From assembly GCA_015657435.1 (NCBI GenBank), contig JADLKH010000004.1, forward strand, positions 696,829 through 703,626: 6,798 bases of DNA, read 5' to 3'. A program made the position numbers and the translations under genes. Positions within the stretch are counted from its first letter, which is position 1, and each line of letters starts with the position of its first letter. Positions 1-6,382 of this stretch are shown piece after piece. The notes below the pieces were generated by a model. That model was not told the DNA's origin, searched no databases, and saw nothing but the letters and a program-made list of their open reading frames with translations. Source of the stretch: Synergistales bacterium. GTDB lineage: Bacteria > Synergistota > Synergistia > Synergistales > 79-D21.

Positions 1-921
1 GGGAGGTGCGCCTTCTGCAACATATCCGGATGCGGCCTATATCCGCGGAGGGAACTGGAAGAAAGGAAACTGATCGAGAAGATAAAAAAACTGTTGGCCA
101 GGGGGGAGCAGCGCCTCTACTTCGGGGACGACGAATCCGACCCCGCGGCGCTGGAGCGCTTTGCACGGATTGTCATTGAAGAAAAGCTCGCCTTCCGATG
201 GTCGACGAATGTGCGCTTCAGCGACCGGATGACGCTGGAGTGGGCCATGCTGATGCGCCAATCGGGCTGCAGCAGCCTGACTATCGGCATTGAAAGCTAT
301 CATGACCGTTTGCTACGCCATATCCGGAAGGGCACGAGTGTTGCCCTGATCGACCGATGCCTGGAGAACCTTGCCTGGGCCGGTGTCCCTGTCACGGCGT
401 ACATGATGGTGGGTTTGCCCACGGAAACGGAGGAAGAGGCAAGGCTTTCCTTTGAGAGGCTGCTGCAGAAAGTGAGGCAAGGCTATATCAAGAGCGTCCT
501 GTACAGCCTCTATTCCGTGTCGAGAGACTCGCCGATCGACAGGAATCCGGGGAAGTACGGCGTGACTCTTCCGGGACTCGATCCTGGACTGGACTTGCGC
601 CCCGGTTTCCCTTCTTTCGAACATTCGGGGATGCCCCAGGCGAAGGCCGTGGAACTGCAGAGCGAATTTACGGAAAGGATCTCCGAAGCCATCGGGAATA
701 TGGATTTTGCCGGAAGGCCTGGCCAGGTCAGGACCACGGTGAACGGGATGTTTATTGCGGCCGCGGATGGGAAAGACGCCGGCAGGATTCGCTGGAAAGA
801 GGATTTTATCCTCCCCCGCGAAGGGGCGGAACAAATTTCCCAAAAAGCCTACGATGCGGTCACACCGTCCAAGTTTTTAGTCAGGAGCGGGAAAAAAACG
901 AATCTCGATTCGAAAGACTGA
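1..921 (+). CDS. Radical SAM protein, 5'-truncated (3' part only)
   Basis: This is the 306-residue C-terminal part of a radical SAM enzyme; frame 1 is open from the first base to the TGA at 919-921. The visible N-terminus reads GRCAFCN, which fits the last two cysteines of the CxxxCxxC motif that holds the 4Fe-4S cluster and cleaves S-adenosylmethionine; the first cysteine lies outside the window. Further along come YFGDDE (about residues 40-45), the IGIES strand, and an MMVGLPTET segment, in the order seen in the SAM-binding TIM-barrel of the B12-binding-type radical SAM family. The last 100 or so residues are a less typical tail. Any N-terminal cobalamin-binding domain would be off the left edge. 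The substrate cannot be told from this fragment. No clear intrinsic terminator follows. The fold is secure; the exact subfamily is inference. Confidence 0.9.
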   Translation, partial: GRCAFCNISGCGLYPRRELEERKLIEKIKKLLARGEQRLYFGDDESDPAALERFARIVIEEKLAFRWSTNVRFSDRMTLEWAMLMRQSGCSSLTIGIESYHDRLLRHIRKGTSVALIDRCLENLAWAGVPVTAYMMVGLPTETEEEARLSFERLLQKVRQGYIKSVLYSLYSVSRDSPIDRNPGKYGVTLPGLDPGLDLRPGFPSFEHSGMPQAKAVELQSEFTERISEAIGNMDFAGRPGQVRTTVNGMFIAAADGKDAGRIRWKEDFILPREGAEQISQKAYDAVTPSKFLVRSGKKTNLDSKD

Positions 922-968
922 CCTTGGCAAAATCGCTCTCCATACCCGGTACATTCGAAGGAAAGGTT

Positions 969-982
969 TACGGCTAGCCGTA
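969..982. repeat. Perfect 14-bp palindrome
   Basis: TACGGCTAGCCGTA equals its own reverse complement. It lies 48 bases after the radical SAM stop codon. With no loop and no following T run it is a poor terminator. It could be a dimeric-protein binding site or chance. Confidence 0.4.
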
Positions 983-1100
983 TTCACCACTGCTTGTCCG
1001 GCAACGGCTGATTAGACCGTTCTCCGTCCCATTACGCACCCTCCCTCCCCTGCTCTTCTTGAGGGCGGGATACACCTAACGGGCAAGGAGGGGATTCCGG

Positions 1101-1244
1101 GTGGCCATAGAGTTGCGGGACGTTCAGGCGCAGGACGCCGCAGTTCGCGTTCACGTCGGCAAGGATGCTGGCCTGATTTCGCCAGGGAATCCTCCGTCGA
1201 TTGGAGAGAATCGCTTCGTCTACTCCAGGAGGAGCAGTCCGTAA
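1101..1244 (+). CDS. Possible small ORF, 47 residues, unassigned
   Basis: A GTG at 1101 is preceded by AAGGAGG at 1085-1091, a near-ideal Shine-Dalgarno sequence with about 9 bases of spacing, and the frame runs to TAA at 1242-1244. The predicted product begins VAIELRDVQAQDAAV and ends VYSRRSSP; I recognise no domain, signal peptide or membrane segment. The opposite strand is also open across the whole segment, which is common in GC-rich non-coding DNA and lowers the value of the open frame. The same frame is open further upstream, interrupted by a TAA just before the Shine-Dalgarno-like sequence, so it may instead be the remnant of a longer decayed reading frame. Low confidence that it is translated. 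Confidence 0.2.
   Translation: MAIELRDVQAQDAAVRVHVGKDAGLISPGNPPSIGENRFVYSRRSSP
1220..1237. other. Small GC-rich hairpin near sulfatase 3' end
   Basis: Arms CTACTCC (1220-1226) and GGAGCAG (1231-1237) can pair with one wobble around a four-base AGGA loop. On the plus strand a T-rich stretch (TTTTCTTT) follows about ten bases later, so it could act as a weak terminator for plus-strand transcripts. On the minus strand, downstream of the sulfatase stop, no T run follows. Confidence 0.25.
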
Positions 1245-1253
1245 TCGTTTTCT

Positions 1254-3176
1254 TTACGGGTTGCCGGCCGTTACGCCTCTTATAAGGTTATGCTCAATGA
1301 TCAGATCGCTGTAAGCAAGTCTCTGGCTCGCATCCTTGCTGAACTGTCTAAAGTCATCCGCGTTCAGTTTTTCTTCCGTTTTGATGCGGATGGCACGGCC
1401 GGTCGCCGGCTCAACGAAAATTCCGTTTATCATATAGGACCCGTTACGGAATACGACCGGCACATCCGCGTTTTCGGAGAAGAGGTCCTTTCCGAAGACC
1501 GTCTGAATATCTAGTCCCATCAATCCGGCTACCGTCGGCAGGATATCGATTTGCCCCGTGTCGATATCGCTGATTCCGGTGATTCTTTTCTTGCCTGGTA
1601 GGCGGAACATCAGCGGTACCCTGCCGGTTTTCTTCCAATCTATGGAATTTTCCATCTTCATCCCGAGCAGTTTCCCCATTTCTTTCCTGTATTCTGCCGG
1701 AATGGCGGGATGATCCCCGTATACCACGACAAGGCTCTTGTCCAGAAGTTTTTTTCTCCTGAGGCCGTCAACAAAACGGCCGAACTCGCGGTCAAAATAA
1801 TGGATCGATAGGAGATAATTGCCGACCAGGGTTCCCTTCAGTTCCTGGGGCAACGCAAGACCTCCGTCGTCCGTTCCCTCGAAGTCAAACGGATGGTGGC
1901 TGCTTAGCGTTACGACGAATGCATAAAATGGGTCTTTTACTTGCGCCAAAACCTTCAGCGTCTCTGAAAAAATCACCTTGTCGCTCAGACCGAGACCAAT
2001 GATCTCACTGTTCGGGATCGTGTTTCGACTGTAATCTCTTTCGAAGCCCAGCCGGTGATGCATGATGAGAGAGTTCCAGAATGGACCGTACGTGCCCTGG
2101 AAGGCGACAGTGCGATAGCCCTTTGCTCTCATATTCCACGGCAGGGAATTGTAGTCGTTGCTGTCGAATTCGGTATATGCAGCGCCGGACGGAGCGGGGA
2201 ACATCCCGGTGTTTGCCATGAATTCGGAATCCGAGCTTAGGCCTCCGGCAGTCTGATTCCAGGCGTTTCTGAAATAGACGCATTCCCTGACGAAACGGTT
2301 CAGGTTCGGGGTAATCTCGATGCCATTCACACGGAGTCCAATGACAAAATACTGAAGCGATTCGCACTGGACCATGATCAGGTTGCGTCCCTTGGCCAAA
2401 GGGTTGCGGTCAACGGCACGATGTCGTGAAAACCATTCGCGCATCTTATTTATTTCCGCGTCAGGGACCCTTTCTGATCCAAACGCTTTTCGTGCTAGCG
2501 AAAGCGCATCGCCCCAATGGAATGTCCCGATGCCGGTCCATGCACAGACGGACAGCCTGTCGTACATGGCGTTGACGATCGTCGGACGGTTGGCGGCAAG
2601 GTGCCACACTGTCAGCATCTGTATCGCGATCGACAGTGCAAATGCCGCAGTCGTCATGGCGAGCCTGCCTTTTGTCACACGGGCAAAGCTTATCTTTCTT
2701 TTATTTTTCAGAAGCATCAAGGCGATTACGGGGATATCGACAAACAGGAGAATATCTGAAGGCTGGAGCAACGCCCCTATTGATTTCGAGATCACTCCCG
2801 CCTGGGGAAGAAGCAGAAGATTCCTGAATATGAAAATGTCAGAATAGTAGCGGATAAAAAGGATATCTGTAAGCGCAAGCACAGACAAGGCGAAATCGAA
2901 CGCCACCAAAAGCAGTCCTCTGCTTTTTGAAGGCAGTATCGACAGAGGTGCCATGACACACAAGATCGCAGCAAGCGAAGGCACCGCTACTGCCAGTGCC
3001 CGCATCGCAAAACGGACTAAGGGATATTTCATGCTGGCGGCAAAAGGCCAGTTCAGGGTATCCGCGATATGGAAATCGACGCAGTAAACCTTAAGCCAAA
3101 TGATCAGCATCAGGAAGGTTAAGAAGGATAGCTCGTTTTTTCCGAAAATTACTTTTTCCTCTTCAGCTGGCTTCAT
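1254..3176 (-). CDS. LtaS-like membrane sulfatase-superfamily protein (phosphoglycerol/phosphoethanolamine transferase-like)
   Basis: This 640-residue protein has the layout of lipoteichoic acid synthase: five hydrophobic segments (about 16-33, 54-78, 87-109, 140-156, 172-190), a linker, then an extracytoplasmic sulfatase-fold domain from about 262. Conserved family features are visible: ESLQ with metal ligand E272, GGLSSDSEF with S314 where LtaS has its nucleophilic Thr, FWN (366-368), TLSSHHPF with H427, YGDH with D488 and H489, GQIDILPT (541-548) and VFRNGSYM near the end. LtaS cleaves a lipid head group and transfers glycerol phosphate to a growing polymer at the outer face of the membrane. 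Here the positions matching LtaS D349 and R356 appear to be T362 and S369, so the transferred group may differ. ATG is the first start after an in-frame stop; the Shine-Dalgarno sequence is weak. The gene diverges from the beta-helix gene. Family sure, substrate unknown. Confidence 0.9.
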   Translation of the reverse strand: MKPAEEEKVIFGKNELSFLTFLMLIIWLKVYCVDFHIADTLNWPFAASMKYPLVRFAMRALAVAVPSLAAILCVMAPLSILPSKSRGLLLVAFDFALSVLALTDILFIRYYSDIFIFRNLLLLPQAGVISKSIGALLQPSDILLFVDIPVIALMLLKNKRKISFARVTKGRLAMTTAAFALSIAIQMLTVWHLAANRPTIVNAMYDRLSVCAWTGIGTFHWGDALSLARKAFGSERVPDAEINKMREWFSRHRAVDRNPLAKGRNLIMVQCESLQYFVIGLRVNGIEITPNLNRFVRECVYFRNAWNQTAGGLSSDSEFMANTGMFPAPSGAAYTEFDSNDYNSLPWNMRAKGYRTVAFQGTYGPFWNSLIMHHRLGFERDYSRNTIPNSEIIGLGLSDKVIFSETLKVLAQVKDPFYAFVVTLSSHHPFDFEGTDDGGLALPQELKGTLVGNYLLSIHYFDREFGRFVDGLRRKKLLDKSLVVVYGDHPAIPAEYRKEMGKLLGMKMENSIDWKKTGRVPLMFRLPGKKRITGISDIDTGQIDILPTVAGLMGLDIQTVFGKDLFSENADVPVVFRNGSYMINGIFVEPATGRAIRIKTEEKLNADDFRQFSKDASQRLAYSDLIIEHNLIRGVTAGNP

Positions 3177-3397
3177 GAGTCCACGCTTCTTTTATCAGGG
3201 ATTTTTTCTGTCAGGCCGTGATCAGACAACAAATCGCATTAGGCAAGGTGCTTTCCAACTCCATACGCTGTTTTGGCGGAGGCCCGTCTTCCGTTGTTTA
3301 TACCTGAAAGATGCTGAGGCCGGCACCCCTGACTTAGGTCGCATTTTCGGGTTCAGGCAGACATTCTCCCACAGATGACGGACAAAACAAACGGAGC

Positions 3398-3417
3398 CCT
3401 CCTTCGTGGGCAGGAGG
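3398..3417. other. Hairpin in divergent intergenic region
   Basis: CCTCCT (3398-3403) pairs with AGGAGG (3412-3417) around an eight-base loop. No T run follows on the plus strand, so a terminator role is unlikely. The arm AGGAGG resembles a Shine-Dalgarno sequence but no sensible start codon and gene follow it. Role unknown. Confidence 0.25.
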
Positions 3418-3469
3418 AGATAGAAAAACAGAGTGTGAGGATGCCTGTAAAGATTAAAAATTGGAAGTA

Positions 3470-3499
3470 TCGACAAAAGGGTTTGGGAGAGAATATGAT
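3470..3499 (+). promoter_or_regulatory. Sigma70-like promoter of the beta-helix gene
   Basis: TCGACA (3470-3475) and TATGAT (3494-3499) each match five of six consensus bases for the -35 and -10 boxes, spaced 18 bases apart. Transcription would start near 3506, giving a leader of about 60 bases before the ATG at 3566. The assignment rests on sequence match and position only. Confidence 0.5.
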
Positions 3500-3506
3500 C
3501 TAAACT

Positions 3507-3538
3507 GATAGTCTATTCGCATGAAGCGTTAAACTATC
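3507..3538 (+). other. Inverted repeat in the 5' leader of the beta-helix gene
   Basis: GATAGT (3507-3512) can pair with ACTATC (3533-3538) across a 20-base loop that holds a smaller CGC/GCG pairing. It sits just after the predicted transcription start and ahead of the ribosome-binding site. It could be a leader hairpin or an operator half-site pair; six base pairs is short enough to be chance. Confidence 0.25.
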
Positions 3539-3551
3539 CAATCGAAAGAAA

Positions 3552-3558
3552 GAGGGGG
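3552..3558 (+). promoter_or_regulatory. Ribosome-binding site of the beta-helix gene
   Basis: GAGGGGG lies seven bases upstream of the ATG at 3566. It supports that ATG, which is followed directly by a signal peptide, as the true start of the frameshifted gene rather than the later GTG at 3796. Confidence 0.6.
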
Positions 3559-3565
3559 TTGCCGG

Positions 3566-4851
3566 ATGGATAACCATGCGAGCGGAAAACGAGTTTTACT
3601 GCTTTTTATGGTGTTGGGGTTCGTCCTGTTTCTAACAGGGGTTTCGCCCGCGGCAACCCTGACTGTCGGACCAGGGATTACGAGTATATTCAGGACGCCA
3701 TTGATGCGGCGAATCCCGGGGACACGATCAACGTCAAGACGGGAACCTACACCGAAGATCTGAGGATATCCACGAACGGACTCACGCTCACGGCCGTGGA
3801 TGGTCCGGGAACTGCGAAGATCGTGGGGGATGAGGTTTGGGATGAGGTTATCTACATTGACAAGGGTTTGGGCATCACCATCGACGGATTCAAGATAAGC
3901 CCGGGAAGCGGGTATGAAACGGAAGGGATTTGCCATGACGGGGGAGAGGTAACCGACCCGGTGACGATCACGAACAACACGATCGAAGGTTTTTCGAGCG
4001 CAGGGTTTTCCGCTTACTGGGACGATTTGGATGGGACGACCTTTACCTTCACGGGCAACACTCTGACGAATGGCGATTACGGAACGTATGGGGTGAATAT
4101 CGGGGGAATTAGGGAAGCGACGGTCAACATCTCCGGGAATGAGATTTCGGACTATCAATACGCGATTCAAGTGGAGAGCAACAACGATATCGTCCCGTTG
4201 GAGATACGGATTGAGAACAATACGATTACCGGTACCGGAGCGAGTGACAATGAAGGAATCAAAATGCTGAACTTCGCCCTGGACACGACGTATATCGTGG
4301 GAAACACGATCCAGGGAAATCTGTACAATGGAATCTATATTAATGAAATAGGCAGTAGCGGCTTGCCCCCGGTCCTTTACATTGAAAAGAACGATGTCTC
4401 GGGGGCGAAATACGGTCTTTACATCGATGACCTGTTGTACGAGCACACGTATGCGGCAGAAGTTTACATCCGGTACAACACCTTCCATGACAACGAAAAT
4501 GGCTTCACATTCAGCTCCTATGACGGGGCGGTCGGATCGACGGTTTCCATTGTGGATAACAACTTCGTGGGCAACTCGGCCTATGGCATGGAGAACATGG
4601 ATTCAGTAACGATCAATGCCCAGGGGAACTGGTGGGGTGACGATACGGGCCCTTACCATCCGGTGTCGAACCCGACCGGGTTGGGCAACGAGGTGTCGGA
4701 TTACGTCGACTACGCGAACTGGCGGACGACGGCCTGGGAGGAAGAGAATGACGAGTCTGATTCCAGCAGCGGCTGCAACACGGGGATCCTGAACCCGCTG
4801 TTTTTGCTCTTGCTGGCACCGCTAGGCCTGTTGCTGCGAAAATCCCGGTAG
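3566..4851 (+). CDS. Secreted parallel beta-helix repeat protein with C-terminal sorting signal, frameshifted
   Basis: Two frames together make one protein. The first (ATG 3566) gives a signal peptide, hydrophobic core about residues 10-26, with likely cleavage near SPA-A (29/30), then TLTVGPG. The frame then shifts: one extra G in the GGG run at 3674-3676 would join it to DYEYIQDAIDAANPGDTI and the rest, giving 428 residues. That joined sequence is the classic opening of right-handed parallel beta-helix (pectate-lyase-like, NosD-like) proteins. About nine coils follow, marked by repeats such as NNTIEGF, GNTLTNG, GNEISDY, NNTITGT, GNTIQGN and NNFVGNS, then the usual GNWWGDDTGP cap. The end is an acidic Ser-rich linker, a Cys, a hydrophobic stretch and a basic tail. 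Likely exported and surface-anchored; such folds bind or cleave polysaccharides, but no catalytic residues are identifiable. As sequenced it would be a pseudogene, unless the missing base is an error or a phase-variable switch. A separate GTG start at 3796 would lack the signal peptide and is unlikely. Confidence 0.8.
3674..3676 (+). other. Frameshift site, one G missing
   Basis: Before this G run the beta-helix gene is in frame 2 (ending VGPG); after it the family-typical sequence continues in frame 1 (DYEYIQDAI). Reading GGGG in place of GGG restores a continuous frame with no residue lost or gained. The run is short for classic slipped-strand phase variation, so a recent mutation or a consensus error is at least as likely. 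Confidence 0.8.
4758..4848 (+). other. C-terminal Cys-containing sorting signal
   Basis: The last 31 residues or so of the beta-helix protein consist of a Ser-rich linker, the motif SSGCNTG (Cys about residue 404 of the restored protein), a Leu-rich membrane segment and RKSR. This three-part plan, with Cys before the hydrophobic stretch, resembles the Synergist-CTERM and MYXO-CTERM types of protein-sorting tail, which are thought to be processed by a dedicated membrane protease and to anchor the protein at the surface. The class assignment is from memory of these motifs. No processing enzyme is encoded in the window. Confidence 0.65.
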
Positions 4852-4888
4852 AAAATCTGAACGTTTGAATGGCGACAGGGTCGTTCGA

Positions 4889-4921
4889 GGGGGAATCTCC
4901 GATGGGGAGGTTCCCCTTTTT
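4889..4921 (+). terminator. Rho-independent terminator of the beta-helix gene
   Basis: GGGGAATCTCC (4890-4900) pairs with GGAGGTTCCCC (4906-4916), eleven pairs including one wobble, around the loop GATGG, followed at once by TTTTT (4917-4921). It begins 38 bases after the beta-helix stop codon. On the minus strand the hairpin is followed by CCTCGAACG rather than a T run, so it serves mainly the plus strand. Confidence 0.9.
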
Positions 4922-5010
4922 CGGATGATTGGACCGAATATGCAAAGAACAGCACGAGGAACATTGGAAAGATCAATGAAGAAAGCGATCGGCGACGTAC
5001 TTTCAGCTTA

Positions 5011-6360
5011 TCAATTTCCGCAAAGGTGTTCGATTCTTTGGGCCAATCGAAGGATAGGGACCCAGTCATGCCTGGTGATATCCTGCCCATGCGCCAGGTC
5101 GTCTCGAAGGGATTCGAGATCCTTGAGGGCCCTTTTTGCGGCGCCCGAAGAGGGGAAACCTGATCCTTCCAGGAAGGCGGGATCCTTGAGCAACAGCTGG
5201 ATCTTATCCGAAAACTGGAGGCAATCGAGCAGGTCCGTTGTCAGGCCACGGCGCTCCCTTTCCGCTTTAAGCCGAGTGGCCTTTTCCAGGCGCCCGCTGG
5301 ACAGTGTTTCTTTCCAGTCGTTGTTGTCCGGGCATTTTTGGCGGATCAGATTGACCGCGAGCATTTCGATCATCGTGATGATTCCGAAAAGCCACATCCT
5401 GACAACGGGATTTTCCATTCCCTCCCGGGAGATGACACCCACAACGGTTCCGTCGAGGGAGACAAAACAGGAATTGAAATGCGTCAGGACATGGATGACG
5501 TCGGTTAAGGAAGCTTCCAGATCCACAACCTGGCGCGAATCGAACTTCCTCTCTTCGGGAGAGGAGCGGAAATGGAAGTCGTCGCCGTTGAAATACCCGG
5601 TCACGACACCGTTTCGTCGAATCCCGATGATTTTGTTTGCCGCAAATGTCCTCCCGAATTCAGGATTTTCCAGGGATTTTGCATCGAAGGAAAGAAGCGG
5701 TTCCTGGAGGTCTCTTGCGGCGAACGCATCCGTGAAAAGCCTGATCCCCCTTTGCCCGGGGAGGAGCTTTTTCGGGAATGCCGATCGAAACAATTGAAGC
5801 GTGTTTTCCGTGACCTTCTCCTGAAGGGCGGTTTCCTGATTGATTTTCTTCGAACAGTTCATCACCGTTTCGACGGCTTTTCCGTAGAGCTTCTTATCCC
5901 CATCTGCAAGGACTTCCAGGAGAGACTGCATTTCCAAAAGGAATAGGCGTCCAAACCTGGAGTCGTTTCGGCAGATATCCTCGCAGTTGTCGATGAGATC
6001 GGCCAGCTTGACCGTCTTTGCCCCCGGGGATGCCCCGGCGAGGTGTTGGCGGTCGATCGCTTTTCGGGCAGCACGGTTCCCGTCGCTCGGTTTGCTGACA
6101 TCGGTCAGCTGCTTGACGAGTTCCGTCACCTCGGTCCCGAATTCCCTCTCAAGGTCCTCGAACGTTGCGGGAGTGTCCTCGACCGTATCGTGGAGCCAGG
6201 CCGCAGCAATGAGAGGTTCATTCGAGCCTACAGAGGCGACGAGCCTTGCGACGGCCCTAAGGTGGACGTCGTAGGGCTGCTGGCTATACTTGCGGAGCTG
6301 GTTGATCCTGGAATGGGCGGAAATCGCAAATTTACTGGCCTTTTCCTCGAGGTTTCCCAA
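5011..6360 (-). CDS. MESH1/SpoT-type HD hydrolase fused to CBS-like and HEPN-like domains
   Basis: From the preferred start this is a 449-residue protein in three parts. Residues about 5-170 match the (p)ppGpp hydrolase domain of the RelA/SpoT and MESH1 family: RKYSQQPYDVH with H33, LHDTVEDT with H57, D58, E61 and D62, and VKLADLIDN with D121 and N125, so the Mn-binding set is intact. No synthetase domain is present. Residues about 204-318 look like a CBS pair, clearest in its second half (DVIHVLTHFNSCFVSLDG then VVGVISREGM); CBS pairs usually bind adenine nucleotides. The remaining 130 residues are helical and contain LRDDLAHGQ, an Rx4H motif (R419, H424) like the active site of HEPN ribonucleases. 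The HD call is secure, CBS likely, HEPN inferred. A hydrolase of alarmones or related nucleotides in the cytoplasm is expected. It follows the TolC-like gene closely, suggesting an operon. A TTG at 6381 could add seven residues. Confidence 0.85.
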   Translation of the reverse strand: MGNLEEKASKFAISAHSRINQLRKYSQQPYDVHLRAVARLVASVGSNEPLIAAAWLHDTVEDTPATFEDLEREFGTEVTELVKQLTDVSKPSDGNRAARKAIDRQHLAGASPGAKTVKLADLIDNCEDICRNDSRFGRLFLLEMQSLLEVLADGDKKLYGKAVETVMNCSKKINQETALQEKVTENTLQLFRSAFPKKLLPGQRGIRLFTDAFAARDLQEPLLSFDAKSLENPEFGRTFAANKIIGIRRNGVVTGYFNGDDFHFRSSPEERKFDSRQVVDLEASLTDVIHVLTHFNSCFVSLDGTVVGVISREGMENPVVRMWLFGIITMIEMLAVNLIRQKCPDNNDWKETLSSGRLEKATRLKAERERRGLTTDLLDCLQFSDKIQLLLKDPAFLEGSGFPSSGAAKRALKDLESLRDDLAHGQDITRHDWVPILRLAQRIEHLCGN

Positions 6361-6366
6361 AAACGG

Positions 6367-6373
6367 CCTCCCC
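6367..6373 (-). promoter_or_regulatory. Ribosome-binding site that decides the HD gene start
   Basis: Read on the minus strand, GGGGAGG ends six bases before a TTG at 6360-6358. The alternative TTG at 6381-6379 has no comparable sequence upstream and lies one base past the stop codon of the TolC-like gene. I therefore prefer the start at 6360, leaving a 22-base gap between the two genes. Neither choice uses ATG. Confidence 0.55.
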
Positions 6374-6382
6374 GGACGCAAC

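Larger units (their letters stand above)
922..1253. other. Intergenic region between convergent genes, no secure gene
   Basis: This stretch of about 330 bases separates the radical SAM gene from the convergent sulfatase gene. It holds a perfect 14-bp palindrome (969-982), a short hairpin with arms AACGG/CCGTT (1003-1021), a GC-rich hairpin (1220-1237), and a short GTG-initiated frame with a good ribosome-binding-like sequence (1101-1244). On the minus strand the sulfatase frame stays open for 73 codons past its stop. No tRNA, recognisable transposase or clear T-tract terminator is seen. It could be decayed insertion-element sequence, but nothing here proves that. Confidence 0.5.
3177..3565. 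other. Divergent intergenic region
   Basis: About 390 bases lie between the start codons of the minus-strand sulfatase and the plus-strand beta-helix gene, so promoters for both should be here. A sigma70-like promoter for the beta-helix gene is visible at 3470-3499. A six-pair hairpin (3398-3417) and a second inverted repeat GATAGT/ACTATC (3507-3512 with 3533-3538), in the predicted beta-helix leader, are also present. I see no convincing promoter for the sulfatase gene. Short open frames occur on both strands but have no good ribosome-binding site or recognisable product. No known riboswitch class was recognised. Confidence 0.5.

Noticed and set aside
1003..1021. AACGG/CCGTT hairpin as terminator of the radical SAM gene
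   Set aside because: Only five pairs with a nine-base loop and no T run after it.
3100..3378. 92-codon plus-strand open frame overlapping the sulfatase start
   Set aside because: It overlaps the well-supported sulfatase start on the other strand and its product has no recognisable feature.
3222..3476. 84-codon minus-strand open frame in the divergent intergenic region, containing VRHLWENVCLNPKMRPKSG
   Set aside because: It starts with TTG, has no good ribosome-binding site and no recognisable domain. It could be a repeat remnant, but I cannot support it as a gene.
922..3565. CRISPR array, tRNA, rRNA or insertion-sequence ends with matching terminal repeats
   Set aside because: No regularly spaced repeats, cloverleaf, rRNA-like stretch or flanking target duplications were found by reading either intergenic region.
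3796..4851. Beta-helix gene as a separate gene starting at GTG 3796
   Set aside because: Family-typical coding sequence continues upstream in the same frame to 3676 and joins to a signal peptide by a one-base shift, so this GTG is internal.
4865..5797. Long plus-strand open frame of 310 codons opposite the HD gene
   Set aside because: It runs antisense to the HD-domain gene, overlaps the terminator at 4889-4921, and its product is Arg/Ser-rich and typical of a shadow frame.
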